Assembly: GCF_040371945.1 (NCBI RefSeq)
Contig: NZ_BAABWS010000001.1
Coordinates: forward strand, 1,488,001 to 1,552,000
Reading direction: 5' to 3'
DNA: 64,000 nt
From: Litorivita sp040371945
GTDB lineage: Bacteria > Pseudomonadota > Alphaproteobacteria > Rhodobacterales > Rhodobacteraceae
Part shown: positions 50,830-58,191 of the stretch, one piece after another
Numbering within the stretch: position 1 is the first letter of the stretch
Layout of the letters: each line of letters begins with the position of its first letter
Notes under the pieces: model-generated
The model's input: the letters and a program-made list of their open reading frames with translations, nothing else
Told to the model about the DNA's origin: nothing
Databases searched by the model: none
Program-made: the position numbers and the translations under genes

Positions 50830-51911
50830 GCGGGCAGGACGATGATACAGAGAAATCCCACGAGCCAACGCAGCGCAAACTCGATGAGGCGCGCAAAAAG
50901 GGCGATATCGCCCGCTCGCAGGATCTGACTACGGCTGCGGCCTACGGCGGGCTTTTGCTCGCGGTTGTCGCCGCAGGGCCTGTGATCATCGAAGGCATCG
51001 GGAATGCATTGATGACGCTGGTCAGCCAATCGCATGATCTGGCCCCGCTGATGTTTGGCGGCGCGCCCCAGCCGGTGTTTGGCTCCATCATGAGCGCCGT
51101 CGGCATCGCCGTTCTGCCGCTTTTCGCCCTGCCCGCCATCGCCGCCCTGCTTGCGCTGTTTGCCCAGCGCGGCTTTGCCTTCGCGCCGTCCAAGCTCAAG
51201 TTCAAACTCAGCCGCATTTCCATCATCTCGAACGCCAAGAATAAATTCGGGCGCGGCGGGCTGTTTGAATTTGGCAAGAGCTTCACCAAACTGCTGATCT
51301 ACTCGACGGTTTTGGGCCTGTTCTTGCGCGCGCGGATCGAGGAAATGGCAGGCACCGTGCAAACCAGCCCCGGCATCGCGACGATGATGCTCTCCGATCT
51401 GTTCAGCCGGTTTTTCGTTGTCGTCCTGCTCATTGCCATCACCATCGGGGCGATTGATTTTCTGTGGCAAAAGATGGAGCACAACCGCAAGAACATGATG
51501 TCCAACAAGGAAATCCGCGACGAACATAAGGAAAGCGAAGGCGATCCGCATATGAAAAACCAGCGCCGCCAGCGCGGGTATGAAATCGCGATGGGCCAGA
51601 TGATGAAGGATGTGCCCGATGCGGATGTGATCATCGTCAACCCGACCCATTATGCCGTCGCCCTGAAATGGAGCCGCATGCCCGGCGCGGCGCCGGTCTG
51701 CGTGGCCAAAGGCGTCGATGAAATTGCCGCAAAAATTCGCGAGATCGCCAATGAAAACGCCGTGCCCATCCGGTCCGATCCGCCGACCGCGCGGGCGCTT
51801 TATGCCACGACCGAGATCGGGCAGGAAATCGCGGCCGAGCATTTCCGCGCCGTTGCCGCCGCGATCCGCTTTGCCGAAGCCATGCGCAAACGCGCAAGAT
51901 GGGGGCGCTGA
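50826..51911 (+). CDS. flhB: Flagellar export switch protein FlhB
   Basis: 361 residues. Cytoplasmic N-terminus with EKSHEPTQRKLDEARKKGDI and ARSQDL, the FlhB/YscU signature, four membrane helices, and a C-terminal cytoplasmic domain with the autocleavage site NPTH at 272-275 (VNPTHYAVAL). Cleavage between N and P allows the change from rod/hook to filament export. KMEHNRKNMMSNKEIRDEHK is the conserved linker helix. Its stop overlaps the start of the next gene (TGATG). Confidence 0.96.
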   Translation: MSGQDDDTEKSHEPTQRKLDEARKKGDIARSQDLTTAAAYGGLLLAVVAAGPVIIEGIGNALMTLVSQSHDLAPLMFGGAPQPVFGSIMSAVGIAVLPLFALPAIAALLALFAQRGFAFAPSKLKFKLSRISIISNAKNKFGRGGLFEFGKSFTKLLIYSTVLGLFLRARIEEMAGTVQTSPGIATMMLSDLFSRFFVVVLLIAITIGAIDFLWQKMEHNRKNMMSNKEIRDEHKESEGDPHMKNQRRQRGYEIAMGQMMKDVPDADVIIVNPTHYAVALKWSRMPGAAPVCVAKGVDEIAAKIREIANENAVPIRSDPPTARALYATTEIGQEIAAEHFRAVAAAIRFAEAMRKRARWGR

Positions 51912-52318
51912 TGCAGGGACAATTTGAAGATCTGGTGCAAGTCACCGATGCGCTCTACCAAGTGGAACTGGCAAAGGTGCAAAAGATCGCGGCGGAGGAA
52001 GCGCGCTTGCGTCAAGCCTTGGCCGATCTGGATGCGCAGGCCCGCGATGCCATGGAAGCGGCACAAAATGATATGATGGCACTGCGTGCACTTGGTGCGG
52101 ATTTGCTTTGGCGGCAATGGGTCGGACGCGCGCGCGCCGGATTGCAAATGCAACTGGCGCAGGTCTTGGTGCGCAAGAACGAAGCCATGACCCGTCTGCG
52201 CCGCGCCTTTGGTAAATCGAGCGTCGCGCAAGAATTGCGCGACCAAGACCGCGAAGAAACCAACAAAATGCGCGAGGCCAAGCGCATTGCCGAAGAGCTG
52301 GAAAAACTTTCGCAATAG
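51911..52318 (+). CDS. Small coiled-coil protein after flhB, possible FliJ-like
   Basis: 135 residues from the ATG at 51911, which overlaps the flhB stop by one base. It is almost entirely helical, with heptad-like content (VELAKVQKIAAEEARLRQAL and LRDQDREETNKMREAKRIAE), highly charged and without membrane segments. Length and composition resemble FliJ, the general chaperone/ATPase stalk of flagellar export. No fliJ follows fliI in this window, which adds to the idea. Similarity by eye is only structural, so this is inference. Last gene of the fliL operon. Confidence 0.7.
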   Translation: MQGQFEDLVQVTDALYQVELAKVQKIAAEEARLRQALADLDAQARDAMEAAQNDMMALRALGADLLWRQWVGRARAGLQMQLAQVLVRKNEAMTRLRRAFGKSSVAQELRDQDREETNKMREAKRIAEELEKLSQ

Positions 52319-52382
52319 CACGGCCGTCGCGCGTATCTGGCGGCGCAATCTCTCGATCACGCTGCCAGAGACTCGCGCGGTG

Positions 52383-53216
52383 CTAGCTCAAAACCGTGCC
52401 ATCGCGGAACCGCCGCCAATCGATGCCGTCGCTATAATAAGGCTCCGGCCCGCCCGCCGCGCCGGTGACATAGACCACCGCGCCCTCGCCTTCGGTCACC
52501 GCCGACGGCAGCCCAGCCGAAGCATAGACAGGCATGTTAAACGACGCGGTCGCATTGACCGATTGCGCGTTGACATCGACGCCGAAGGTGGCGCTGCCAA
52601 CCGTGCCGTCAAAGCGCAAGACTTCGGTCCATGTGTTGCCATCCGAGCTGACCTTGATCGCCAGATCATCGTCACCCATCAACCCGATTTCGGCGCGCCC
52701 CGACCAATTGGTTTGATACAACAAGCTGCCGGTATCACCGCTGGCATTTTTGTTGAGCTTGAGCTGATGCCCCGCGCCCTCATGCGTAAACAGGCTCGCC
52801 TCCGAGGCCACGGCAAAGCGGTTGATGCTATCGGCGGCGGTGTTGATCCCGACCTCGGGCAGGTTTTGCAACTGGGTGCCGGCATCTTGCCACGCACTGC
52901 CATCAAAGCGCAGCGTCGTGCCGGTGGCCAGAACCTCGGCGCGCCAGCCCTCTTTGGGCGCGTAGAACATCCAGATATCGTTGTCATAGACGGCGATATC
53001 GTGATCATGGGTTGCCCAAAGACCGCTGGCTCCGCCCGCCACGATATAGCAATCACCCTCGTTTGGCACGGCGGGCGCATCGGTGAGCGCGCTGTCCAAA
53101 GCAACAAGCTGCACAATCGCGTCAAGCTTGCGCAACGCCTCGTTGTGAGTGACGTGTTTTTGCGCCTGCGACGGCGCGATATAGGGCAGCGATAGAACCG
53201 GAGATTGATCGGGCAT
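52383..53216 (-). CDS. DUF2793 protein, phage/GTA fibre-like
   Basis: 277 residues from the ATG at 53216, after AGAGGATTCCCTG. The N-terminal about 100 residues are DUF2793: SPVLSLPYIAPSQAQKHVTH, then NEALRKLDAIVQLVALD and AVPNEGDCYIVAGGASGLWA. The rest is beta-rich, Gly/Asn/Ser-rich, like tail-fibre shafts, and ends with a short domain containing YYSDGIDWRRFRDG. DUF2793 proteins occur as phage and Rhodobacter gene-transfer-agent tail-fibre components. The gene is alone between two flagellar operons and read against the fliL operon. A role in the flagellum, in GTA particles or neither cannot be told. Confidence 0.82.
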   Translation of the reverse strand: MPDQSPVLSLPYIAPSQAQKHVTHNEALRKLDAIVQLVALDSALTDAPAVPNEGDCYIVAGGASGLWATHDHDIAVYDNDIWMFYAPKEGWRAEVLATGTTLRFDGSAWQDAGTQLQNLPEVGINTAADSINRFAVASEASLFTHEGAGHQLKLNKNASGDTGSLLYQTNWSGRAEIGLMGDDDLAIKVSSDGNTWTEVLRFDGTVGSATFGVDVNAQSVNATASFNMPVYASAGLPSAVTEGEGAVVYVTGAAGGPEPYYSDGIDWRRFRDGTVLS

Positions 53217-53352
53217 CAGGGAATCCTCTGTCAAAGTCAGGCCGCAAAGCGGGCGGTCATGCAGAGTATTCGTCGCAAATCATGTGCAACCCGTGTGCGG
53301 TCCGCACGGTGGGTGTTGCGCCCGACCTTCGGCAGGGGCGCGCAAACGCGCA

Positions 53353-53381
53353 AAGCGCCGCAGCGGTGCGCTGCGACGCTT
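53353..53381 (-). terminator. Hairpin after the second fliL gene
   Basis: AAGCGCCGCAGC pairs with GCTGCGACGCTT (one mismatch) around GGTGC-type loop bases. It lies about 23 bases beyond the stop of the fliL-like gene at 53404 and may end the long flgB operon. There is no strong T tract. Confidence 0.45.
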
Positions 53382-53403
53382 CGGATGTTCAGCATTGAGA
53401 GCC

Positions 53404-53931
53404 TTAAACGTCTTGCCGTGCGATTTCCGTGATCAACACATCCGAAATCGTATCGCCGATGGCCTTATGGGCGGCTTCATTAAGCGCATTGCGCAGCACG
53501 TCCATATTGTTGGCATTGGTGAACGCCCCACGAAACCCGCCCATATTGGCGTGATCGAAAAGCACCTGCAAAAACGCATCGCGCAGCTTTGGCTCGCGGG
53601 CATAGACCTGCTCTTTTTGCCCTGGTCCGACCTCGACGCTCAGCGACAGAACCACCAAAGCCTCGACCTTGCTTTCCGTCACCACGGGGACCACGAACTG
53701 GTTGTTGAGCTTTACATATTCGCGCAGCGCCGCGTCGGGATCGGCCGCGTCTTCGTCGCCGTCATCCTTTGCTTCGCCCTCATCATGCGACGCCGCTTTG
53801 GCCATTTCGGTGCCGTCGCCGCAAGGCTGTATTTCGACCACTTCCGCGGGGGGCGGGCGCAGCATGACGCCCGCGCCGATCCCTGCGCCCACCCCGATCA
53901 GGGCAAGGAGTATGGGAAGTAATTTCTTCAT
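53404..53931 (-). CDS. Second FliL-family protein
   Basis: 175 residues. Signal anchor (LLPILLALIGVGAGIGAGVM) directly at the N-terminus, an acidic linker (EGEAKDDGDEDAADPDA), then a FliL-like domain: YVKLNNQFVVPVVTESKVEA, LVVLSLSVEVGPGQ, and LRDAFLQVLFDHANMGGFRG. Unlike the copy at 41967 it has almost no cytoplasmic extension. It is the last gene of the flgB-flgC-fliE-fliQ-flgF-flgG-flgA-flgH operon, 12 bases after flgH, so its protein would be made with rod and L-ring parts. A separate role from the stator-linked FliL is inferred. Confidence 0.82.
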   Translation of the reverse strand: MKKLLPILLALIGVGAGIGAGVMLRPPPAEVVEIQPCGDGTEMAKAASHDEGEAKDDGDEDAADPDAALREYVKLNNQFVVPVVTESKVEALVVLSLSVEVGPGQKEQVYAREPKLRDAFLQVLFDHANMGGFRGAFTNANNMDVLRNALNEAAHKAIGDTISDVLITEIARQDV

Positions 53932-53943
53932 GCTTTCAACTCC

Positions 53944-54681
53944 TTAGAACGGAAGAACCGTGTCGAGAACCTGTTGCCCGATGCGCGGTTGCTGCACATC
54001 GGTGATTTGCCCGCGCCCACCATAGGACACTCGCGCCGAGGCGATTTTGTCATAGGTGATCTCGTTCTGGCGCGAAATATCCTCGGGGCGCACAAAACCC
54101 GTGACCAAAAGCTCGCGGATTTCAAAATTGACCCGCACCTCTTGGCTCCCGGAAATCTCCAACACGCCGTTGGGCAGGACATTCATGATCGTCGCCGCGA
54201 CCCGCAAGGTCAGCTTCTCGTTGCGCTTGACCGATCCGTCGCCCGAGGAGCTGGACGACGAATTGATCCCGACCGCATCGGCCATCGACGCGCCTTCGGG
54301 CAGCTTTTGATCGAGCCGCTGCGGGATGCCGAGAAGGTTGGGCACGCCCATGCTTTCGCTGCCGCCGCGCGAACGCGCCGTCGAATTGGAAATCTCGGCC
54401 TTGTCGTTGATTTCGACCACGACGGTCAAAATGTCGCCGCGCTGGATCGCACGCCGGTCTCCCAACAAAGACTGGCGCCCGCTTTCCCAAAGCGAAGCCC
54501 CGTCGATCATCCGCCGCCGCTCTACGGTTTGCGGCAGGCCCGCGTTCACCATCGCGCTGCGCTCGGCGGATTCGACATTGGGCGAAAAGCTGGGCGGTTT
54601 TCCCAGATGGTCAAACCGGTCCGCACAGCCCGCACCAAAGGCCAAGAGCGCACAGCTCAAGATCACGTTCAAAGGCTTCAT
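53944..54681 (-). CDS. flgH: Flagellar L-ring lipoprotein FlgH
   Basis: 245 residues. Lipoprotein signal (MKPLNVILSCALLAFGAGC) with the lipidated cysteine at 19. ASLWESGRQSLLGDRRAIQR and GDILTVVVEINDKAEISN are the FlgH core, and ISRQNEITYDKIASARVSYG with GRGQI the C-terminal block. It forms the outer-membrane bushing around the rod. It follows flgA by 29 bases and precedes the second fliL gene. Confidence 0.95.
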   Translation of the reverse strand: MKPLNVILSCALLAFGAGCADRFDHLGKPPSFSPNVESAERSAMVNAGLPQTVERRRMIDGASLWESGRQSLLGDRRAIQRGDILTVVVEINDKAEISNSTARSRGGSESMGVPNLLGIPQRLDQKLPEGASMADAVGINSSSSSSGDGSVKRNEKLTLRVAATIMNVLPNGVLEISGSQEVRVNFEIRELLVTGFVRPEDISRQNEITYDKIASARVSYGGRGQITDVQQPRIGQQVLDTVLPF

Positions 54682-54710
54682 TCTTTACTCCTAAATTGCT
54701 AGGCGCAGCG

Positions 54711-55151
54711 TCACTGGGACACGCGCACTGTGCCGTCCGGCTGGACGGTGCCGCTCACCGTGGTGCGCGACGACATATTCATCACCCGCACCGCATCCCC
54801 GACGCCAGCGCGCGACAAAGAGCGCCCTTCGGCCATGATCTGCAGGCCGCTGGTGGTGTAGATGAGGGCGATAATCTGGTTCCGGTCGACAAGGGCGGGC
54901 GGCCCGACATCTTGCAACCTTACGGGGCGTCCGGCGTAGAGTGCGGTGCGCGCCTCTTGCCCGACGACATCCTCGATGCGCGTCGCGGCGCCAGCCACAT
55001 CGACGGGGCTGACCACAAGATCGGCGGCGGTCAAAATCGTCTGCGCGCGCAGGGTGCGCACCGGCACGACCGTATCGGCCGCCACGGGCGCGCCCGCTGC
55101 GGTGCATAGGGCGGCCAATGCCGCGCCCGCAATATATGAACGCGCGGCCAT
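54711..55151 (-). CDS. flgA: Flagellar P-ring assembly chaperone FlgA
   Basis: 146 residues, short for FlgA but with the SAF domain complete: VPVRTLRAQTILTAADLVVS, GQEARTALYAGRPVRLQDVG and ALVDRNQIIALIYTTSGLQI, ending VNM-like VMNMSSRTTVSGTV. A signal peptide (SYIAGAALAALCTAAGAPVA) exports it. FlgA assists FlgI ring assembly. The ATG at 55151 overlaps the flgG stop (TGATG); a GTG one codon earlier is possible. Confidence 0.93.
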   Translation of the reverse strand: MAARSYIAGAALAALCTAAGAPVAADTVVPVRTLRAQTILTAADLVVSPVDVAGAATRIEDVVGQEARTALYAGRPVRLQDVGPPALVDRNQIIALIYTTSGLQIMAEGRSLSRAGVGDAVRVMNMSSRTTVSGTVQPDGTVRVSQ

Positions 55152-55936
55152 CACCGGATTTGCGTCGTTGCGCCGAGCATCTGGTCGGCGGCTGAGATCA
55201 CTTTGGCGTTCAACTCGTATCCGCGCTGCGCCTCGATCAATTCGGTCACTTCGCGCACCGCATCAACCGAACTGTCTTCGAGATACCCCTGCCGCAGCGT
55301 GCCCAACCCGTCGATCCCTGGCGTCGAGACATTGGCGGGGCCGGAGGCCTCGGTTTCGGTAAAGAGGTTGGAACCGATGGCCTCCAGCCCCTTGGCATTG
55401 GTGAAATTCGCCAAGGTGAATTGCCCCAAAAGCTGCGCCGCCGTGGCCGTGTCGAAATAGGCATAGACCTCGCCATTGGCGTTGATCGAAATGCTGCGCG
55501 CATCGTCGGGGATGACGATCTCGGGGGCGACGGGGAAACCGTCGGAGGTGACGATCAACCCTTCCGCCGTGCGCTTGAGCGCCCCGTCGCGGGTATAGGC
55601 CGCCTGCCCCGAAGGCAGCGTCACCTCAAGATAACCTTTGCCGTCAATCGCCACATCCAGATCGCCGCCCGTCGCCGAGAGCGATCCTTGCGCCAGATTG
55701 ACCGAAACCGCCGCAGGGCGCACCCCGAGGCCAAGCTGCACGCCGGTCGGCAAAACCGTGCCGTCAGAGGCATTCACCGTGCCCGCGCGTGCCAGTTGTT
55801 GATAATGCAGATCGGCAAATTCGGCGCGGCGGGTGTTGTAGCCCGTGGTCGACATATTCGCGAGGTTTTGCGAAATGGTTTCGACCCGCATCTGCTGTGC
55901 GGCCATACCGGTGGCGGCGATTTTCAGGGCGCGCAT
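55151..55936 (-). CDS. flgG: Flagellar distal rod protein FlgG
   Basis: 261 residues, the standard FlgG length. MRALKIAATGMAAQQMRVET followed by ISQNLANMSTTGYNTRRAEF is the rod signature, LYYQQ-like DLHYQQLARAG follows, and the C-terminus is EVTELIEAQRGYELNAKVIS with AADQML. It forms the distal rod passing through the L and P rings. Starts 58 bases after flgF. Confidence 0.95.
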   Translation of the reverse strand: MRALKIAATGMAAQQMRVETISQNLANMSTTGYNTRRAEFADLHYQQLARAGTVNASDGTVLPTGVQLGLGVRPAAVSVNLAQGSLSATGGDLDVAIDGKGYLEVTLPSGQAAYTRDGALKRTAEGLIVTSDGFPVAPEIVIPDDARSISINANGEVYAYFDTATAAQLLGQFTLANFTNAKGLEAIGSNLFTETEASGPANVSTPGIDGLGTLRQGYLEDSSVDAVREVTELIEAQRGYELNAKVISAADQMLGATTQIR

Positions 55937-55994
55937 CTGGCGTCTCCTTTGGTTGGTGTGTCAGGATATGGTCAACGGCTGGCCTGCCTGCGCC

Positions 55995-56708
55995 TCAGCG
56001 CAGGAAGGTTTTGAGCGCGTTTCGCATGCGTTCGTCTTCGGCATCTAGAAAGCTCTGGCCCATCTCATAGGCGCGCTGCACTTCGATCATGCGGGCGATC
56101 TGCCCCACCGGATCGACGTTCGAGCTTTCCAAAAATCCTTGCAAAACCGTGGGGTTCTGGGCGGGCTCGTATCCTTCTTCGGCGGCAAACATCACGCCGT
56201 CCTCGCGCACCATCTTGGTCGGCTCGACGGGCATGACGATCCCGAGCTGCGCCAAAGGTTTGCCATTGGAGCTAACCGTGCCATCCGCCGCGACCGACAG
56301 GTCCGTCGCATCGGGCGGGATAAAGATCGGCGCGCCGCCCGCATCCAGCACACGAAACCCGTCGTTCGTGACCAGATCGCCCTCGGCGCTGGGGCTGAAG
56401 GAGCCGTTGCGGGTCAACCGCTCGCCCTGCGGCGTCTCGATCAGGAAAAACCCGTCACCTTCGATGCCGAAATCGAACTGCCCGCCGGTTTGCGTCAATC
56501 CGCCCTGCATCATCGAGGTCATCCGCAGGTTACCCGTCGCCATCGAAATCGACGGCTCGCCATCGACTTTTTTGACGTATTCGCCAAACATCAGCCCCTC
56601 TTGGCGAAAGCCGGTGGTCGCGGCATTGGCGATGTTATTGGCGACGATCTGCATCTCGCGCATCAAACCGCTTTGCCGTGTCAGCGTGGTATATGTTGCG
56701 TTTTCCAT
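55995..56708 (-). CDS. flgF: Flagellar proximal rod protein FlgF
   Basis: 237 residues from the ATG at 56708. MENATYTTLTRQSGLMREMQ then IVANNIANAATTGFRQEGLM is the rod signature, and the C-end VGQIARMIEVQRAYEMGQSF with LDAEDERMRNALKTF closes it. Part of the proximal rod beside FlgB and FlgC. The frame is open upstream through fliQ, but that part is antisense or out of frame with fliQ. GAGGAAAACGCCC precedes the ATG. Confidence 0.94.
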   Translation of the reverse strand: MENATYTTLTRQSGLMREMQIVANNIANAATTGFRQEGLMFGEYVKKVDGEPSISMATGNLRMTSMMQGGLTQTGGQFDFGIEGDGFFLIETPQGERLTRNGSFSPSAEGDLVTNDGFRVLDAGGAPIFIPPDATDLSVAADGTVSSNGKPLAQLGIVMPVEPTKMVREDGVMFAAEEGYEPAQNPTVLQGFLESSNVDPVGQIARMIEVQRAYEMGQSFLDAEDERMRNALKTFLR

Positions 56709-56722
56709 GGGCGTTTTCCTCT

Positions 56723-56989
56723 TTATCCGCTGATGATCAGCGGGATCAGCCGGTCGTGAAAAAACGAGACCAGCGTTTGCGTCATGAATCCCATCGACAT
56801 CCAGAACACCGCCACAATGGCGGCCAGTTTGGGCACAAAGGTCAGCGTCATTTCCTGAATGGAGGTCAGCGCCTGAAACAGGCCGATCACCAGACCGACA
56901 ACCAAAGCCACGCTCAGGATCGGCACCGATGTGATCAGCGCGACCCAAAGCCCTTGGCGCAGGGTGTCAAAGAAAATAGCCTCGTCCAT
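56723..56989 (-). CDS. fliQ: Flagellar export gate protein FliQ
   Basis: 88 residues with two hydrophobic helices: LWVALITSVPILSVALVVGL with VIGLFQALTSIQEMTLTFVP, then KLAAIVAVFWMSMGFMTQTL. FQALTSIQEMTLTFVPK is the family signature. Four copies join FliP and FliR in the export gate. It is placed with rod genes (fliE-fliQ-flgF), as in many alphaproteobacteria. Confidence 0.95.
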   Translation of the reverse strand: MDEAIFFDTLRQGLWVALITSVPILSVALVVGLVIGLFQALTSIQEMTLTFVPKLAAIVAVFWMSMGFMTQTLVSFFHDRLIPLIISG

Positions 56990-56999
56990 GCCCCGCGCC

Positions 57000-57287
57000 T
57001 TAGACCGGCATCCGCAGGATTTCTTGATAGGCTTCGACGACCTTGTCGCGCACCGTCACGGCGGTTTCGACCGCCAATTCGGTTTGCGCCAGCGCCTGCA
57101 CCAAAGCATGCGGATCGGCATTGCCCATCATCGACGCTTTGGCCGTCGCCTCGCCCTCTTGCAAGGTCGCGGCGAAATCTTTGGCGAGACCCGCAAAGGC
57201 CTCGCCAGCCCCGCCCGCACCGAGCGTTGGCTCGGTGGCGGGACGGGAGGCTGCATATTTCTGGGCAGCAAGCGATTGAATATCCAT
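57000..57287 (-). CDS. fliE: Flagellar MS-ring/rod adaptor FliE
   Basis: 95 residues. C-terminal half is typical: GEATAKASMMGNADPHALVQ, then ALAQTELAVETAVTVRDKVV with EAYQEILRMPV at the end. FliE links the MS ring or export gate to the rod. Located 30 bases after flgC and ten before fliQ. Confidence 0.94.
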   Translation of the reverse strand: MDIQSLAAQKYAASRPATEPTLGAGGAGEAFAGLAKDFAATLQEGEATAKASMMGNADPHALVQALAQTELAVETAVTVRDKVVEAYQEILRMPV

Positions 57288-57317
57288 TCTGGATCTCCTT
57301 TAGAGAGTTGCGCGCCT

Positions 57318-57710
57318 TTAGCGGCGCAGAAGTTCAAGCAGGCTGGACGACATTTGCCGCGCCTGATCGAACATTTTGAGGTTCGCCTCATAGCTGCGCT
57401 GCGCTTCGCGCGCGTCAGCAATTTCAATGACCAAATTGACGTTCGATCCGTCGTAATGGCCGGTCTCGTCGGCCAAAGGGTGACCCGGATCGTAGACCGC
57501 GGCCAAATCGGATTTGTCGAGTTTGACGCGGCCGGTTTTCACGGTCTCCACCCCGCCCGCCGCGCCATGCTCGCGCTCGAACGAAACGGTTTTGCGCCGG
57601 TATCCGGGGGTATCGGCATTGGCGATATTCTCGGACACATGGCGCAAGCGCTGCGCTTGGGCGCGCAGGCCGGAGGCGGAAACAGAAAGGGAATCGGTAA
57701 AATCAGCCAT
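57318..57710 (-). CDS. flgC: Flagellar proximal rod protein FlgC
   Basis: 130 residues from the ATG at 57710. DSLSVSASGLRAQAQRLRHV, then SENIANADTPGYRRKTVSFE is the rod signature, and YDGSNVNLVIEIADAREAQR with SYEANLKMFDQARQM closes it. The start ten bases after flgB is supported by AGGAGAACCCGC. Confidence 0.95.
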   Translation of the reverse strand: MADFTDSLSVSASGLRAQAQRLRHVSENIANADTPGYRRKTVSFEREHGAAGGVETVKTGRVKLDKSDLAAVYDPGHPLADETGHYDGSNVNLVIEIADAREAQRSYEANLKMFDQARQMSSSLLELLRR

Positions 57711-57720
57711 GCGGGTTCTC

Positions 57721-58107
57721 CTAGCGGCGGCCAAGGCTGGTGCGCAAAAGGCCCAGCGAGGATTTATAGATGGCAAGGGCGCGGTCGTGTTGACGCTGCA
57801 CCTCGACGGCTTTCATCATCTCTTCTTCGACAGTGACGGAATTGCCATTGGGATTGGCCGCACCATCGCCGCGAATCATCGCGACCTGATAGGGGCCTTC
57901 GGCACCGTGAAGATGCCGCCCGCGGGTGGCGCGTTGCACCCCCTCGCCCGCCGAGGGCGAGAATTGCTCGGCAAAGGAGGCAATGTCCTTTGCGCGATAT
58001 CCGGGCGTATCCGCATTGGCGATATTTTGCGACACAACGGTCTGGCGCGCCCCTGCATGGGTCGCCATCGCATGTGCCATGCGAAAGATTTCGAGTTTTT
58101 CAAACAT
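57721..58107 (-). CDS. flgB: Flagellar proximal rod protein FlgB
   Basis: 128 residues from the ATG at 58107, preceded by GAGGGAGAAGCCCCG. AMATHAGARQTVVSQNIANA with DTPGYRAKDIASF is the rod signature, and VTVEEEMMKAVEVQRQHDRA the C-terminal helix. First gene of a nine-gene operon to 53404. A TTG nine codons upstream is not favoured. Divergent from fliI with 84 bases between, including a TTAACC half-site at 58142. Confidence 0.94.
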   Translation of the reverse strand: MFEKLEIFRMAHAMATHAGARQTVVSQNIANADTPGYRAKDIASFAEQFSPSAGEGVQRATRGRHLHGAEGPYQVAMIRGDGAANPNGNSVTVEEEMMKAVEVQRQHDRALAIYKSSLGLLRTSLGRR

Positions 58108-58191
58108 CGGGGCTTCTCCCTCGATTGGCTTCAATCAAGGCTTAACCCTGATTCCTTTAGAAACAGTTGCAGAGAATTTATGGAGAGTTCG

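Noticed and set aside
57514..58191. Apparent 226-residue N-terminal extension of FliI
   Set aside because: This stretch is antisense to flgB and flgC and unlike any FliI; normal start codons with a ribosome binding site exist at 58180 and 58192.
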